Positions 12,174 through 24,000 of a stretch of 64,000 bases of DNA are shown here, piece by piece. This DNA is from Reticulitermes lucifugus. Lineage: Eukaryota > Arthropoda > Insecta > Blattodea > Rhinotermitidae. Numbering within the stretch: the stretch's first letter is position 1; each line of letters starts with the position of its first letter. The notes below the pieces were generated by a model that made no database searches, was not told the DNA's origin, and was given only the letters and a program-made list of their open reading frames with translations. A program made the translations under genes and the position numbers. The stretch lies in NCBI GenBank assembly GCA_026260175.1, contig JAKCWW010000646.1, positions 291-64,290 on the forward strand, in the 5' to 3' direction.

Positions 12174-12522
12174 ACAACTAATAAGCCTGGTATGAAACAC
12201 ACACAGGCATAATAAGGAAATTAACCTACAGGTAACAAAATCAACACAGAAATATAGCATGTTGATACACTACACAATATAAGCATTTATATATACTGAA
12301 TTTTTGTTTCAGAACTGAAGCACAGGTTATAAAGAGGAATGGCATACTAATAACAAAAACTGCACAAATTATAGACCTATTAGTGGGATCCGTATGGCGA
12401 GGAACCTCAAGGGGCAGACTATATGAACAAACACAGGAATGTGTGTGAAGTACATAGGTGACGATATAATGAACTATTGGGTAAAATATAGAAATATGGA
12501 CACGATTCTAAAAACTCCTGCA

Positions 12523-12952
12523 TACACACTTAAAACACAAATACAAACACACAGAATCACGTACAAAAATATATACACAAACACACATGCAAGCACACAT
12601 ATACATAAACACAAACACGCGTACATATACACACACATAAACACCAAAATATACGCAGTACACACAAAGACACATTGATACACATTAGAGTAGCTTGGTT
12701 TTTTTGCGCCCGGGGCGAGTAATAACAATGGCCGCCCCTGACAGAAATTACGAACTTTAAAAGAATCAAAATTGTATATTGACTTTCCTCTTATTTGTCT
12801 CAACAATTCAGAAAATTAATTTTTTCACTTAAAACATTCATTTTTCTGCCCTTTTGATTCTGCTGCCTGGGGCGGCCGCACCAATGGCCACACCCTACCG
12901 ACGTCCCTGTTCATACAGACTTATACACACAAATACACACATATACATATTT
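12523..12952. repeat. degenerate CA-rich tract, split by a hAT insertion
   Basis: An impure (CA)n/(TACA)n tract occupies 12523-12682 and resumes at 12918-12952, after the inserted hAT element. Open frames crossing it on both strands (for example 12439-12678 plus and 12474-12806 minus) are compositional artefacts. Confidence 0.8.
12683..12909. mobile_element. non-autonomous hAT element (MITE), 227 bp
   Basis: It begins CATTAGAGTAGCTTGG and ends, on the other strand, CAGGGACGTCGGTAGGG. Each is about 12 of 16 identical to a CAGTGGCGTAGCTAGG-type hAT terminus. Subterminal GC-rich blocks (GCGCCCGGGGCG on the left, GGCGGCCGC on the right) flank an AT-rich core. The flanks are an 8-bp duplication, TTGATACA at 12675-12682 and TTCATACA at 12910-12917 (7 of 8 identical), which is the hAT hallmark. 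There is no coding capacity. It landed in the CA-rich tract. Confidence 0.8.
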
Positions 12953-13293
12953 TTCCACAGCAAAATAAATAATACAAGACGACCTATACTAGGTCTTTAC
13001 GGAATTATGAATTCAGTTTTGTAACTACGGAACGCATTTCAAGACACCCAACTCTAGGTGGAAGGGGAAAAATAAACTTAAAACGATTTTAGGTAAACAA
13101 GTTCTACTTCAAATACTGCTCTGTGCAGTAGTTTAATAAAACTTGTATGTGTAAGGTAGCTGCACGGAATATGAGTAACATTAAGTATAAAACGATTTTA
13201 AGTGTTTACGAAACATGTTTTCATTCTCTGACTTATTCGGCATGAAAATCCGGTACTGTAGTGTATGGGACTGCGGTCCTACTGGTGACCTAC

Positions 13294-13560
13294 CTTGCCC
13301 TGAAACAGCCTCCTGAAGGCATCGCGAGTGTATCGTGTCGCTCCATCAGCTTTTACGATGTCAGAGCACTGTTTCAGCAGGGAAGTCCTCAGTCGCTCAC
13401 GAACACATTCCTCTTCCATTGAGGACATCTTGAGGGAAGTGGTCGGTGTGGGTGGCAATGGTCTGTACACTTCGCCTCCCGTGGCGTTATTCTTGTGCCG
13501 TTCTTCCATTATATCCCCTTTCTGGGGCGCGAGGCCCCCTGCTCCAGCGGGTTCAGTCAT
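13294..13560 (-). CDS. first coding exon of an unrecognised host gene
   Basis: An ATG at 13558-13560 opens 89 codons that end exactly at GGC AAG|GTAGGT. This is a near-ideal splice donor in phase 0, with exon end 13294 and donor GT at 13293-13292. The frame would stop four codons into the intron (VGHQ, then stop), as expected for intron read-through. The product starts MTEPAGAGG, has a proline-rich stretch (YRPLPPTPTT, about residues 32-41), then a charged, probably helical segment with ERLRTSLLKQCSDIV and RYTRDAFRRLFQGK. There is no signal peptide or membrane segment. A possible acceptor (TTATTATTATAG) would start the exon near 13611. The exon is GC-richer than its surroundings and is not part of any repeat family seen here. 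I do not recognise the family. Downstream exons, toward lower coordinates or beyond the window, were not identified. Confidence 0.65.
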
Positions 13561-13611
13561 GCAATATCACATATAAATAACGGGAATACGCAAGGTGGAC
13601 GTGTTTACACT

Positions 13612-15929
13612 ATAATAATAATGTTGGTCTCGTTATTTTAGAGTACTGATTGACAGAATAATACGCCTTGTGTGCCCAAGACTGAAAAAAAATTGGATTA
13701 TAGTATTAATTTAACAGACAAACGGGTTCTTAATCAGTTTATAAAATCGACATTTAACCGCTCTTTAATGCTTATGATCCAAGACCCAAGACAACTAAAT
13801 CACTCTACGTCAAGGAGGAATAGACTTTAAAGGCTTAAAGAAGAACCCAATTACCTACGAAGGTTCAAAGTTCTCAAAGCTAAGACGACAAGTAGCCTCC
13901 AATTACTGCTGCAGAAATTTAGTCACAGATCTCTGTAAATAAAATATTAAACGTCGAAATTTTCGAAAGAATTGTGAGCTTCTCTTTTGTAAATTCAGAT
14001 CATTTGATTTAAATATGTCGTTTAAGTAGCACGTTTTAAGACTGTTAATAATCCAAATTCCCTTCCTAAATAATAATTATTGGAGAGTAAGTAAATAGGT
14101 CTAGGTGAAAAGCATTTATTAGTTGTATAAATTAAGCCAAATTTTTTAGTTAATGCAGTTCATCACATTCTCTTCTTAATAAAGTCGCTCGTTCGAAAAA
14201 GTTCCAAAAGTTAAGGTCCTCAGCTTTCAATACGCTATTTCTCGTTGTCATTGTCTCTTAATAGAAAAAGCATCTTCATGCTTAAAACAAGTTGAAGAAA
14301 ATTAGAGTACATTAATAAATACAATAAAATTATAGTGGGGGACTAGGTTGACCCATTATAAATATACAGCTAGTGTTTAAATTACATTCTTGCGTTGTAT
14401 CAATGATGTTAAGTAAGTACAGAGATTCTTTTGTACTTCTGCTTTTAAAGTTACGGAAAACAAATGAAATACGATGAACAGTGTACTAGTGTAACATATT
14501 TGAGTTATTAATGCCATGAGTTAAAAAAAAGAGAGTTTTTGCCTCTGTACGTAAGAGGGCAAGGAGCAAGTGTTTCAGGAGCGTTTCTCAGTGACGGTAA
14601 TGCCACTTATTATGTTACGTCACTTAATTTCCAAAATGTACCATTTGTAAGCCCAAACACAAAATGATCAGTGTAAGTAGCATATCATCCTGTACCATTA
14701 GGTTAGAAGCTAGCAGGTAACATACAAAATGAAAATTACGTAAAATTTAAAAAATGTAACTGAAAGGACGATATCGGGTGAACTGGTACATTACGATCAG
14801 TATGTCACGATAAGAAGCTTCACATATATTTCAGTGTGATTTATTGCGCCAATTTTTATAACTGTAAGAATAAAAATAAATACAGACGCGCACGAACCGC
14901 AAGAGGTGTACGTACGTTTACCGAACAGTGGTAGGAGTGGTTTACAGGTAAAGAACTGAGTTTGTAAACGCAAGGTAAAACAACAACTTGAAGTTCCGGA
15001 ACAGGTGTTGCATTATTCAAGGGCCGAATTGAGTAAAAATGATCACGATTAAGTTGTTTTATATAAATAACTGAATTTGGGAACAGGTTTGTGTTTGGAA
15101 TGATTTGCATTATATTCAAATAAAACTATTAACGGAAGAAAACTATTTCTTAATACGAAAATAAGGACAATATGAGTCAACAAGAGCGCTTCTAAAATTC
15201 TAATTCAATTTGCATGACTTACGATTGTTTACTCTTAATAAACAAAGCTAAATTGAGTGCAAGGAAATGCACTAAATGCACGTAGTAATTATTGAAAGAG
15301 GAAGAAACGCATTAAACTACACGCAGTAAAGGATAATTAACCATATTATTGTTTCAAAATGTGTGCATATATATAATTAACTGGTGTAACGGATGAAACA
15401 TATTATAATTTTAAATATTATAACCTACAAATATCTAAACGGAAATAAGATAACAATCTACCTCTAAACATACCCACGTTTTAAAAGCAGGAAACTTTTT
15501 GCCCTAATATAATTACAATTATACAAATTCATCCATGATCAAATATATTATCATAATACCCACAGTAATTATTTATATCGAATGTACTGACAACACGGCA
15601 CACATCACATCACATCACATAGTTGCCACAGAACTGTCACAGAACGTACAGTTATTCAAAAAGAAATAAGCATAAACAAAAACGTGATTATAACTTATAC
15701 CTAAGCAACGCAGTTGTGTAAAAGAAACACGGCTAGATAAATTTTCCATATCAGAAGATCACAATTAAATAAATCTATCAGTATACGAATTGATCTTCTT
15801 AAAAAGTCATATTTGATGTTTTTAACAAAATCGTAATATTTAATACGACAACACACACTAAAATAATATTATAGAAACGAAACACAAATAAATTAATGTT
15901 ACGATCCCCGAAACGAAAACCTCAAACCA
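13612..15929 (-). other. presumed first intron of the minus-strand gene
   Basis: AT-rich DNA between the candidate promoter and the coding exon. It contains a short (CACAT)n run at 15600-15620 and nothing else recognisable. Intron status is inferred only from the positions of the exon and the CpG-rich patch. Confidence 0.35.
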
Positions 15930-16095
15930 CCTTGCACACACTTCTTGGTGACTGCGGCGTGGGGGGGGGAGGTTGTCACTCTCACTCCACGGTCCACACG
16001 ATTCGGCTGCGCGCGGCCGACATGCACACTGGACTGATCGGAGTGCGCGCGAGAAGCTGGTCGCAACACACCAGCGCCACCCGACACCAAACAGG
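15930..16095 (-). promoter_or_regulatory. CpG-rich core promoter / 5' UTR candidate
   Basis: A sharply GC- and CpG-rich patch in AT-rich DNA. It includes CGCGCGGCCG and a run of nine G (15961-15969). On the minus strand it contains ATCAGTCCAGTGTG, an arthropod-type TCAGT initiator whose A would be at 16035, pointing toward the coding exon at 13294-13560. About 28 bases downstream AGCCGA partly fits a DPE. No TATA box was seen. A donor-like CAAG|GTGGTT lies further downstream at the low-coordinate side. This suggests a non-coding first exon here; no transcript evidence is available. Confidence 0.45.
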
Positions 16096-16306
16096 TGATC
16101 TGATCAGGAACACAGAAATAAAGACCTACTCGTCACACTCAACGTCCTTGTACTTCCTACTCGAGAAAGGTTTACGTTTCGAATTCTGGCAGGAAATTAC
16201 GTATGCTAATCATTTATGATTTGGTAGTTTATTTAGTAACGCTGCCTGTATGTCAGACTATACAGCGTCAGATATTTGGATGACTGGTGAATAATTAAGT
16301 GAACAG

Positions 16307-16436
16307 ACAGTGGATGGCTGTGGGAAACCACGAGAAACTTTAGCTGAAAGAGCGATGACCCCGCCAAGATTTGAACCAGGCACCTCCCGAATAAAGTTCA
16401 GAAGAGTTACCGGTTGAACCAGCTTACTCTTACTGA
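16307..16436 (-). mobile_element. SINE family C fragment
   Basis: Read on the minus strand there is a tRNA-like head with GGAGGTGCCTGGTTCAAATC (box B GGTTCAAATC), followed by TTTCTCGTGGTTTCCC, the typical body of this family. The 3' part is missing. Confidence 0.6.
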
Positions 16437-17409
16437 TTATTTCTCACTGCTTTCAGGAAAATGACTTGAGTGATTTGTAGTATACTTAATGAGAACTTAT
16501 CAGCGGAATCTTTTAGACTGAGAAGTGACGCGTTTGTTGCTGTTTCGAGACAATCGTCAAACAGACGGGTGTAGCAGTAACGTTGTAAGCCTGTTAGAAT
16601 CTCAGCCAGCTTAGTTGACTGAGAATTTTCTTACGTTTTCTCACTATTCAATATTTACAGTACTACGTGCAGTAGCAGCCAACCTAATTACGGCACTAGG
16701 CCTGGGCTGCATGTTGTGAAAGCCATTGATTTATTTGACTGCCAGGAAAATCAAATTTTGCTGTCCACCTGCGTTCACATATTTATCTTAACGACTACGA
16801 ATAAGTTAGGCGGTCAGCATTTCAAGAACTTGAGATTGGTCTGTACTTCATTTAAATAGCAGGCAAAATACTTCAAACACAGGTTTCGTGTTACCGTAGG
16901 CTATCGCAGCACCGCAAACGAAAAATCAATCCTGTGTTCATCTTGTTTAAAATCCAGTTTCCTTACAGAACTAAATATCCGTCGGCCCAGTAACTTCAAA
17001 CAGTCCGATTCTTTTGCAATTCCTTTTAGAGCTCTTATGTTTCTGAATAAATGATTTCTTCAGTCACAGATTATTCTGACAGCTGTAAGCCACACATTGG
17101 ATTACCTACTTTCTTGTCATTATTTAGTGTCTCGTACTCAAAATCCAATACGGGACGATGTAGAATTCAAAACAATGAAGCAATCTGGAAATCTGGAATA
17201 AGGATCTTGCCGCTTGTTCATTAAGTTAGGGACATGCTCCAATCTCTTGCACTCCAACTTTCATGCACATCCACAAACACTGTGATAACTTCTGTACGTA
17301 TCTTTAGTTCCCGCAAATTCTTTCCATGCGATCCATCTTTCATTACTCTTACGTATTCTGTCATCCGTGTGACTGATAAAGTTCTGTCCATTTCACCTGC
17401 TTTTTGTAT

Positions 17410-17890
17410 TAGTGTCAATTTTTTCTTCCTGCTCCCTTTTTCTTACGTTTTTGCTCTTATTTTGTATACTTTTGCGTTCTTTAATTTCTCGTTTAATTCT
17501 CCGTTTATACTGTTCCATTTTCCTCTTTCATCCTCTTCCCTTCTCTATTTTATGTTTTCACAACATTCCTTTTCCTTTTCTCTTTTAGTTTTATGACTGT
17601 CGCTCCCGTTTCCTACATTGCGTCCTGCCCATATCTTCTTCTTTTCTGTCGTTTCTCACTATCTTCTAATTTTCTTCTCTCTGTCTTCGATTTGTACTGC
17701 CTATAATAATCCTATTTTTATTTTATAATTTTCATTTCTGATTACGTCCCTTCCTGCTTTATATAATGCTTCTTTCTTCCACTTCGTGCTTATGCTATTT
17801 TCCTCCATTCTGCGTCCGACACTTTTTGAAAATTTTCCTCATCCTGTATTCTTACTTTGTCTTAGGTTTTTAAAAGTGTATGTCTACACC
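17410..17890. repeat. strand-asymmetric pyrimidine-rich tract
   Basis: About 480 bp of plus-strand sequence dominated by T and C (TTCTTCC, TTTTCTC, CCTCTT words) with few purine runs. It yields a spurious hydrophobic open frame (17234-17596). No precise repeat unit is visible. Confidence 0.6.
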
Positions 17891-17912
17891 TTGCAATGCA
17901 ACTGATATACAT

Positions 17913-17961
17913 AAATGAGTTTATTACCAACAAGTGCAATTTCTTGGTAATAAACTTATTT
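17913..17961. repeat. short perfect-type hairpin
   Basis: Arms of 18 bp (AAATGAGTTTATTACCAA against TTGGTAATAAACTTATTT, one mismatch) are separated by 13 bases. This could be a stem-loop in RNA or a tiny foldback remnant. Confidence 0.7.
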
Positions 17962-19683
17962 TTCTTTCACGCTTGTCTCTTTTCCATGTGCTTTTGTGAA
18001 GTTACTACTAAGAACCCTTGCCCGCCATCTATAAATGTCCGTTTCACTTACGACTCGCTACAGAAATCGAAAAAGAAGACGTTCTTATATTTAATTCTGT
18101 CTAGATTACTGAATACTGAATTGTGCGCCGTCTATTCAGAAGTCTTAAAAATAGCTATTCGAGACCAATTACAGAGGATCATAATATCGCTTTTGCGATA
18201 GGGAGCTGGGGACAGTCGGCTGAGTCCACTTCGCTACAGGCTCATCGCTCTAGCTACTTTACGAGCGGGGCGTCATATAGTGTTTTGTGACCCCTCCTGC
18301 TTTTTGTCAGTCAGCAAGAGATGCAGAAAATTTCTTGTCAATATGAACCCGGGCGATGGCCATTTAGTGCTTAATGTCTTCAGAAACTTGTACTGTCGTA
18401 ATATTAAACGGCCCTTTATTAATTATTACGCACATGTTCATTCATTCAGAAACTACTGTATAGAATCCAAAGTAATGGAGATTAGCATGATCACCTGATC
18501 TCTATTTCTTTACGGAAGAAGAAACGTTTTAAATGTTTGTTGACATTTAGGTCGTCTGTGTATAGCCAGGGCTATAGAGGAAATGGGGGGGGGAATGAAA
18601 TAATATGTGTATTTTAACCCACAATTCAAGTTTCAGGTCAATTCTGTTGATAAATTTCTCTTTCATGTACTTCAGATTTCCTCGGTGTTCTTTTTGGTGT
18701 GACTGTCCAAAGGTCCCTCAGTTTATGTCCTTTCCTTTCTGTGGCCTTTCTCCAATATATCTTTTAAGAAGTTGTAATTCACTAGCGTATTCGGTGTATG
18801 TGGCCTTGAAAAAAGATGTTTCGTAAATTGCTAATGACAACGTGTCATATTGTTAAGTATTAAAGGAGAGGAATAAGGCCTTGCAGTTATAACATTCGAG
18901 TTGAAAGAAATGTGGAAATAAGTACTTAAAATTCAGCTTTAATAACTTCTTCATAGAATAAGAAAACAAAATAATGTCCGAGAGAAACATATTATGTCGG
19001 ATTTTAAGTTTAGGTGCATAAGCTGTTAGAAATATGACTAATAACAGTCGTGTAGCTGTGATGGTATACCCAGGAAGACGTGTACGTACCTGCATTTGTG
19101 TGTGTACTCGTATTTGTGTGCGCGCTTGTATGTTTATGTAGATTTATCACTTCTTGCCAACCAGGAAATGAAGACCAAAAACAGTATAACGCGCCTTTGC
19201 AACATATAATTATCACATCTAATCCACGAAATACGCATAGGCCCGAAAATTTGTTAAGTGGTTTTACATTGTGTAGCGGACGCAAATTACAATATGAACC
19301 CGGTGTTGTACTTTTCGTCCTTGTGAAAAATATACAACACACATTAAAAGTGTCCTGTACCTTCCTTTATTCGAAACATGAAATTAACTTGAATAAACAG
19401 TCACGCTGCGTTAGTTCTCAGTGTGTTATACAGAGCGCAGTGATCACGTCATTGTGAACCCCTTTGCACAAAATTAGCTATAGGGCAAGTTCACCTGCAC
19501 CACCTTCGTTCCTCAATAACTATACAATCGTTTGTTTCCAGACTAAGAGTTGCGGTGACGATGCCTACTCCGAAATGTGTCACACTTCGTGATCCGAGCA
19601 AAGCATCTATTCAGTCTGCTCAGAAAGAAACGCTGCTCTTCTAATTCTACTGGTGTAAACATAATATTAGTACAGTCTATTTT
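17962..19683. other. unannotated intergenic DNA
   Basis: Open frames here overlap on opposite strands and show no domain. There is a G run at 18582-18591. No other feature was seen. Confidence 0.35.
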
Positions 19684-19927
19684 TTCTGTGGCGCAAGAGC
19701 CCAACTCGGGCCTAGGCCGCCTCATTGTTGAGGTTCCTAGATCACACACAGTTAGTAGGAATCCTCTGAGCGAGGTATAGGCTCGTTGCAGAAGCCGCTA
19801 CTGACACAACACACAACAAACATAAAGAGACGAACATCCATGCCCTCAGTGGGATTCAAACGCGCGCTTCCAGCAATTAAGAGGGTTCAGAACTAAGCCT
19901 TAGACCGCACGACCACCGGAATTCGCG
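19684..19927 (-). mobile_element. SINE family A, diverged copy
   Basis: On the minus strand it opens with a CCGGTGGTCGTGCGGTCTAA-type head, has a degraded box B (GTTTGAATCCC), a CATGGATGTTCGTCTCTTTAT body and GGCCTAGGCCCGAGTTGGGC near the 3' end. It is clearly more diverged than the copies at 25.2 and 33.1 kb. No target duplication was found. Confidence 0.8.
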
Positions 19928-19929
19928 GT

Positions 19930-22645
19930 AACGTCTCTTACCTCTATTAATCTAATATCGGCGGTATAATATCACATATCGTGAAAGGAAATGCCGACAT
20001 ACTAAGACCAAGGAAAAAGTTTCGTCGATCGAACAACTCCAATTCTCCCTAAGGATATTACACTTTCCGTGGCCTCCGAGTAGGATAACTAATTACAGAA
20101 GATTGAGTGTTGGAAGCATAAGCATTGCAAAAGCTGGGGTAAAATGCTGCCAATAAATTACACAACATCGAATCATGACCGTCGAAAAAAGAAATCTGCT
20201 AAATACAAGCCACTAGTTTCACTAACTGAATTTCTAGATAAAAATGCTTCATCTCACAAAAACAAATCACGACTACGTAAAATCCCTGATTTAATTCAAG
20301 CGATGTAAATTTTAAACGGAGTATGGATTAGGTATGCCTAATAGATATTAATGTCGCGTCGTGGTAACACATATATTACATGTATAGGCCAAGTCTTTAT
20401 ATAATGTTGATTCAAGCATTATTATATTTTCGTTAACGAAATGTCACTTTTTAGTACTAGTGATGGATGATACGGGCTGAAATGTTACGTCTGGAAAGGA
20501 GAAAATTCCATAACATAATCTCGTTGATTGACTGATATCTCTAAGCTCACATCATTTTACCTTGTCAGCAGAATTACCTTTCTCGTGTTTGAATCAATTT
20601 ACTTCTAAGTAATGTTTTACAGATCATGTTTTAATATATACACCAGCTTGAACAGAAAACGCTCGACAGTTGGCCTACGCAATTTATTCATGTCACCCAC
20701 GCTTCCTTGAATAAAGAGCAGGTTTTCCCTAGCATTTCTCTTCACCGATTTGTTTTCCAATGTAAGAATGCCGTGTTCTCTGTGAAGTACAAAGTGAATT
20801 TTTGTACTGTGTATAGATTTGCTTCATTTTACTTTGGGTTATATTTGGGTCGGTCATTATCAAAATATTGGCTTATGTATCCATAGAAGATACTTCGACT
20901 CTAAACTTCCTCTTCTTTCAGGAAGTCAGAAGTTTTCATGAATTACTGGAGAATGTATAATTACAAATGTTAAAGAGAGTATGCATTTGAAATATTTCAG
21001 ATAGCTGTCTTCCTGTAAATAGCACCATGAATCAAGTGAATGGTTCCCACTATATCGGAAGAACATCTCTTACCTTGGAGATAAAGGTAACACGTTTCTC
21101 TGAAACGTTGGCAATATAAACATATGATACAGTGTCATCGTCGTAAACCCAAAAAATTTACTTAAACATTTAAAAGTGTCTTACCTTAGACAATTCCTTA
21201 ATAATTCAAAGCAGAAAATAACTGAGGTGATGTGAATTTCCACACTTGCTAATTGAGACTATTTGCTTGTCGAAATCAAACGCTTGAAGCGGGGCACAGA
21301 TGGACTACTTGCACTTGCCATTCAGCTGTAGAACGCTGCAAAGAAGGATCTCACAGGGCGACTGGGTCTTAAACGCTGTTCCCTTTGGCATGATGGCTGA
21401 TATTGTTCCTGGTTAATTGCAAACTGACATAATGCTCCTTGGTGTAATACCTTTTGTGTTACTGATAAATAATTTAGAGAAATAATCACATGAGACTTTT
21501 ATGCGATGTACATAGCATTAAAATGTTTGTATGTGTAGGGAAATCGTAAATCTATAAGCCAGCAACAAGGATACAGCTATCACAACTTGCAACCACACGA
21601 TACGTGTTTAGGCCTAAATCATCAGTGGTTTATATAAGCCTCCTGCCAGTTTCTTGGACTCAAAGCGTCGAGTGGTAGAATAACTTGATTGATGGACGAC
21701 AAATAGAGCTTCTATATTTTCTCCATACTGTCTGTATTTTCGAATAATAAATTAACATCCGTTAAGTTGCAAATTCTCCAGATTTTCTTGGAATTTTGTA
21801 TTCGAATATTCAAAGAAATTTGGAAATCGTGGCAAAAAAAAGTCTGTTTCAGAACATCTTTATTTAGAAATACATCAAATAAATCTTTTTCTATTCTTAC
21901 TGTTTTATTTAAACGCGTTTTAATTAAACCAATTAGATTAATATGCACTACGCATTCAAAGAGACTCTCGTACTAAATCTCCCTCCTAACCGAACCGTAG
22001 GCTTTCTTAAAGTATATAATTACCTTATGAACTGCGCATTCTATTCCCTTTCTGTTCAAGTATTTGACAAATTCAGAAGATCGGATCAGTAGGGTCTCTA
22101 TAACACCTTGACAAATTGGACCAAGACATTTGAATGTGCTTTAATTCTTAGGAGACTAAAATTACGCTAAATTATATCTAAAAATTAAGTTCGTTCTTCA
22201 TATAGAGTACGCTGTCTCCCTTATAAAGAGTAGTCTTTTAATGTCGGTTTGGTAGATAATAGCTGTACACTATAATTCTTAGATAATGGTGTAACATGCG
22301 AGATACCTGTTTATTCTAAAACCTCTGTGAAACATAAATACATATCGTGAGCAAACGTGGAGGTTCTGAATGTAACAGCAGTTGGTGCACATAGAAAGAC
22401 GATTCACTGGACGACCAAAACTACGATGGAAAATCAACTTGATCGGTAAGAGGACAGAAAGGACCTGAAGCCCCAAACTGTGACGTTTGTGACGATAATG
22501 ACAATGACGACTTAATATTCAAGTTAAGGTGATCACAAAGGGCTGAATAAGTAATATGGGTTGCGAACAAATCCTGAAAGGATTCTGGATTAAGAAACCT
22601 CTCGGAAGAGAACCACTTGATTGAATTCAAGAAAATAGTAACAAA
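19930..22645. other. unannotated intergenic DNA
   Basis: A weak family E head (TTTCTCTGAAACGTTGGCAA) lies at 21091-21110. The remainder is AT-rich with no recognisable feature. Confidence 0.35.
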
Positions 22646-22650
22646 TACAT

Positions 22651-23066
22651 TATAACACACAGTTTTACAGTTAAGGTACTAGAGCTCCGGCATGTTTCGA
22701 CCCTTTTTGTGGGTCATCCTCAGGGAGTGTACATCAATATTTTTATAAAACGCAGATTATAAATAGATAAAATAAATTAAAATTGTATTAAAATCTTTTG
22801 ATATCTTAAAGTTGGTGCTGTAGTTGCGTACGTTTGATGAGGTATTCCTTGTGAAATGGATCTTAAATGTATACAGTATTGTAATCATTCTGAAATAGTA
22901 TTCAGTAACAAATAATAAGTATAAATAGTAACAGTATATAAAATATATGAAATAAAAGGATAGTTGTCTGTACATACAACACAATATTGATGTCAGCTCC
23001 CTGAGAATGAGCCACAAATGGTCGAAACATGCCAGATTTTGTTTAACTGTAAATCTGTATGTTATA
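22651..23066. mobile_element. inverted-repeat retroelement fragment with paired hammerhead-like motifs
   Basis: Arms of about 90 bp face each other (left about 22651-22745, right about 22975-23066), separated by AT-rich DNA. Each arm reads outward through AACATCAATATTG-like sequence, a CTCCCTGAG block, a short hairpin, TCGAAACATGCC and then an AACTGTAAA block. The left motif is on the minus strand: CTGAGGA at 22723-22717, stem GACCC/GGGTC and GAAA at 22698-22695. The right motif is on the plus strand: CTGAGAA at 23001-23007 and GAAA at 23024-23027. The layout matches the hammerhead-like termini of Penelope-like elements. No RT or GIY-YIG sequence lies between them. Confidence 0.55.
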
Positions 23067-23814
23067 AGATAGTGGATTTGTTGGTGTTTGCTTGAATTTT
23101 AACAATTAGTGCACGGAGATGACTACCATAAAATATTACATGGAACTCCGATTGAATCATGAAGCCTTCCTTCCTATGGCATGGGCGTCTAGTCCTACGG
23201 ATGTACAAGTATTATATTGTTATTACGTTTTATTTTTAAAAAGAACTTACTATTACACTACATGTTCTGTAAGCGTTACTCTTTTGATAGCAGTGATGTT
23301 AACCATAAAAAAGACGAAGAGCAATTTCGCAGGGTTTTTTTCGTCGCACAAACTACTGCGTGTGTTCCCAGAATGATCTGTTATAATATATCTTGTTGGA
23401 GACTATTGTATTTGTAAGTGGCACTTATGTCTACCGATTTCGAGCTTCGGCCAAGGTTTTCTTTGATCAAAGTAAATTAAAAATTAGGCATTATGGTCAC
23501 CTAATGGAATGAAGTTAATGCTAAATTTGGTAAAAATCGGATCTTTCAAAACTTGACATATAACATTATAATATAAAACGTTTACTTTAGTTCGATTTTA
23601 TAAAGGAATATGAGATGAAAACGGATCGCGCTAGTAGATTATAGGGATGAAAATATCCGCTTGGCTCTGAGTAGTGTGCAGTGGTGGGCTTTAATATTAG
23701 CGGATTTGAACTTATGGGTTTTACTAGCAGAGAGTTGCAGAGGTAGTTACCTGGATATACTCGTAGTTACCGAAATTTATCAACTTCGTTTTGTACAAAC
23801 TCGGTAAATATTGT

Positions 23815-24000
23815 AATTAGCTGAGTAACAATTAGCTTCTCAACAGTCTCAGGTTTGAATCTCAGCCTCGACAGTGACCATTCTTAGTGACGGTATTGTG
23901 GAATTCCTCAGTTCTTCGGACAAATGGGTCAAGAGTAACTGAAACGAATCCTTGAACGTTTCCTTTCACATCCTCTCCAATTCATCATTTGCTAATATCT
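23815..24000 (+). mobile_element. SINE family C fragment, diverged
   Basis: CAGGTTTGAATCTC resembles box B. Downstream are CCTCAGTTCTTCGGACAAAT and, after a gap, TTCCTTTCACATCC, in the order of the family C body. Box A is not convincing. Confidence 0.4.

Noticed and set aside
12439-12806. Open frames with Cys/Val or Thr/His-rich products
   Set aside because: Products of the CA-rich tract read in different frames; low-complexity artefacts.
15600-15620. CRISPR-like short repeat (CACAT)n
   Set aside because: Simple microsatellite without spacers in a eukaryotic context.
17234-17596. 120-codon hydrophobic, Phe/Ser/Leu-rich frame
   Set aside because: Directly explained by the T/C-rich tract; no initiation or splice context.
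18185-18290. tRNA-like word order near GTAGCTAGAGCGATGAGCC (minus strand)
   Set aside because: No box B at the right spacing and no cloverleaf could be drawn.
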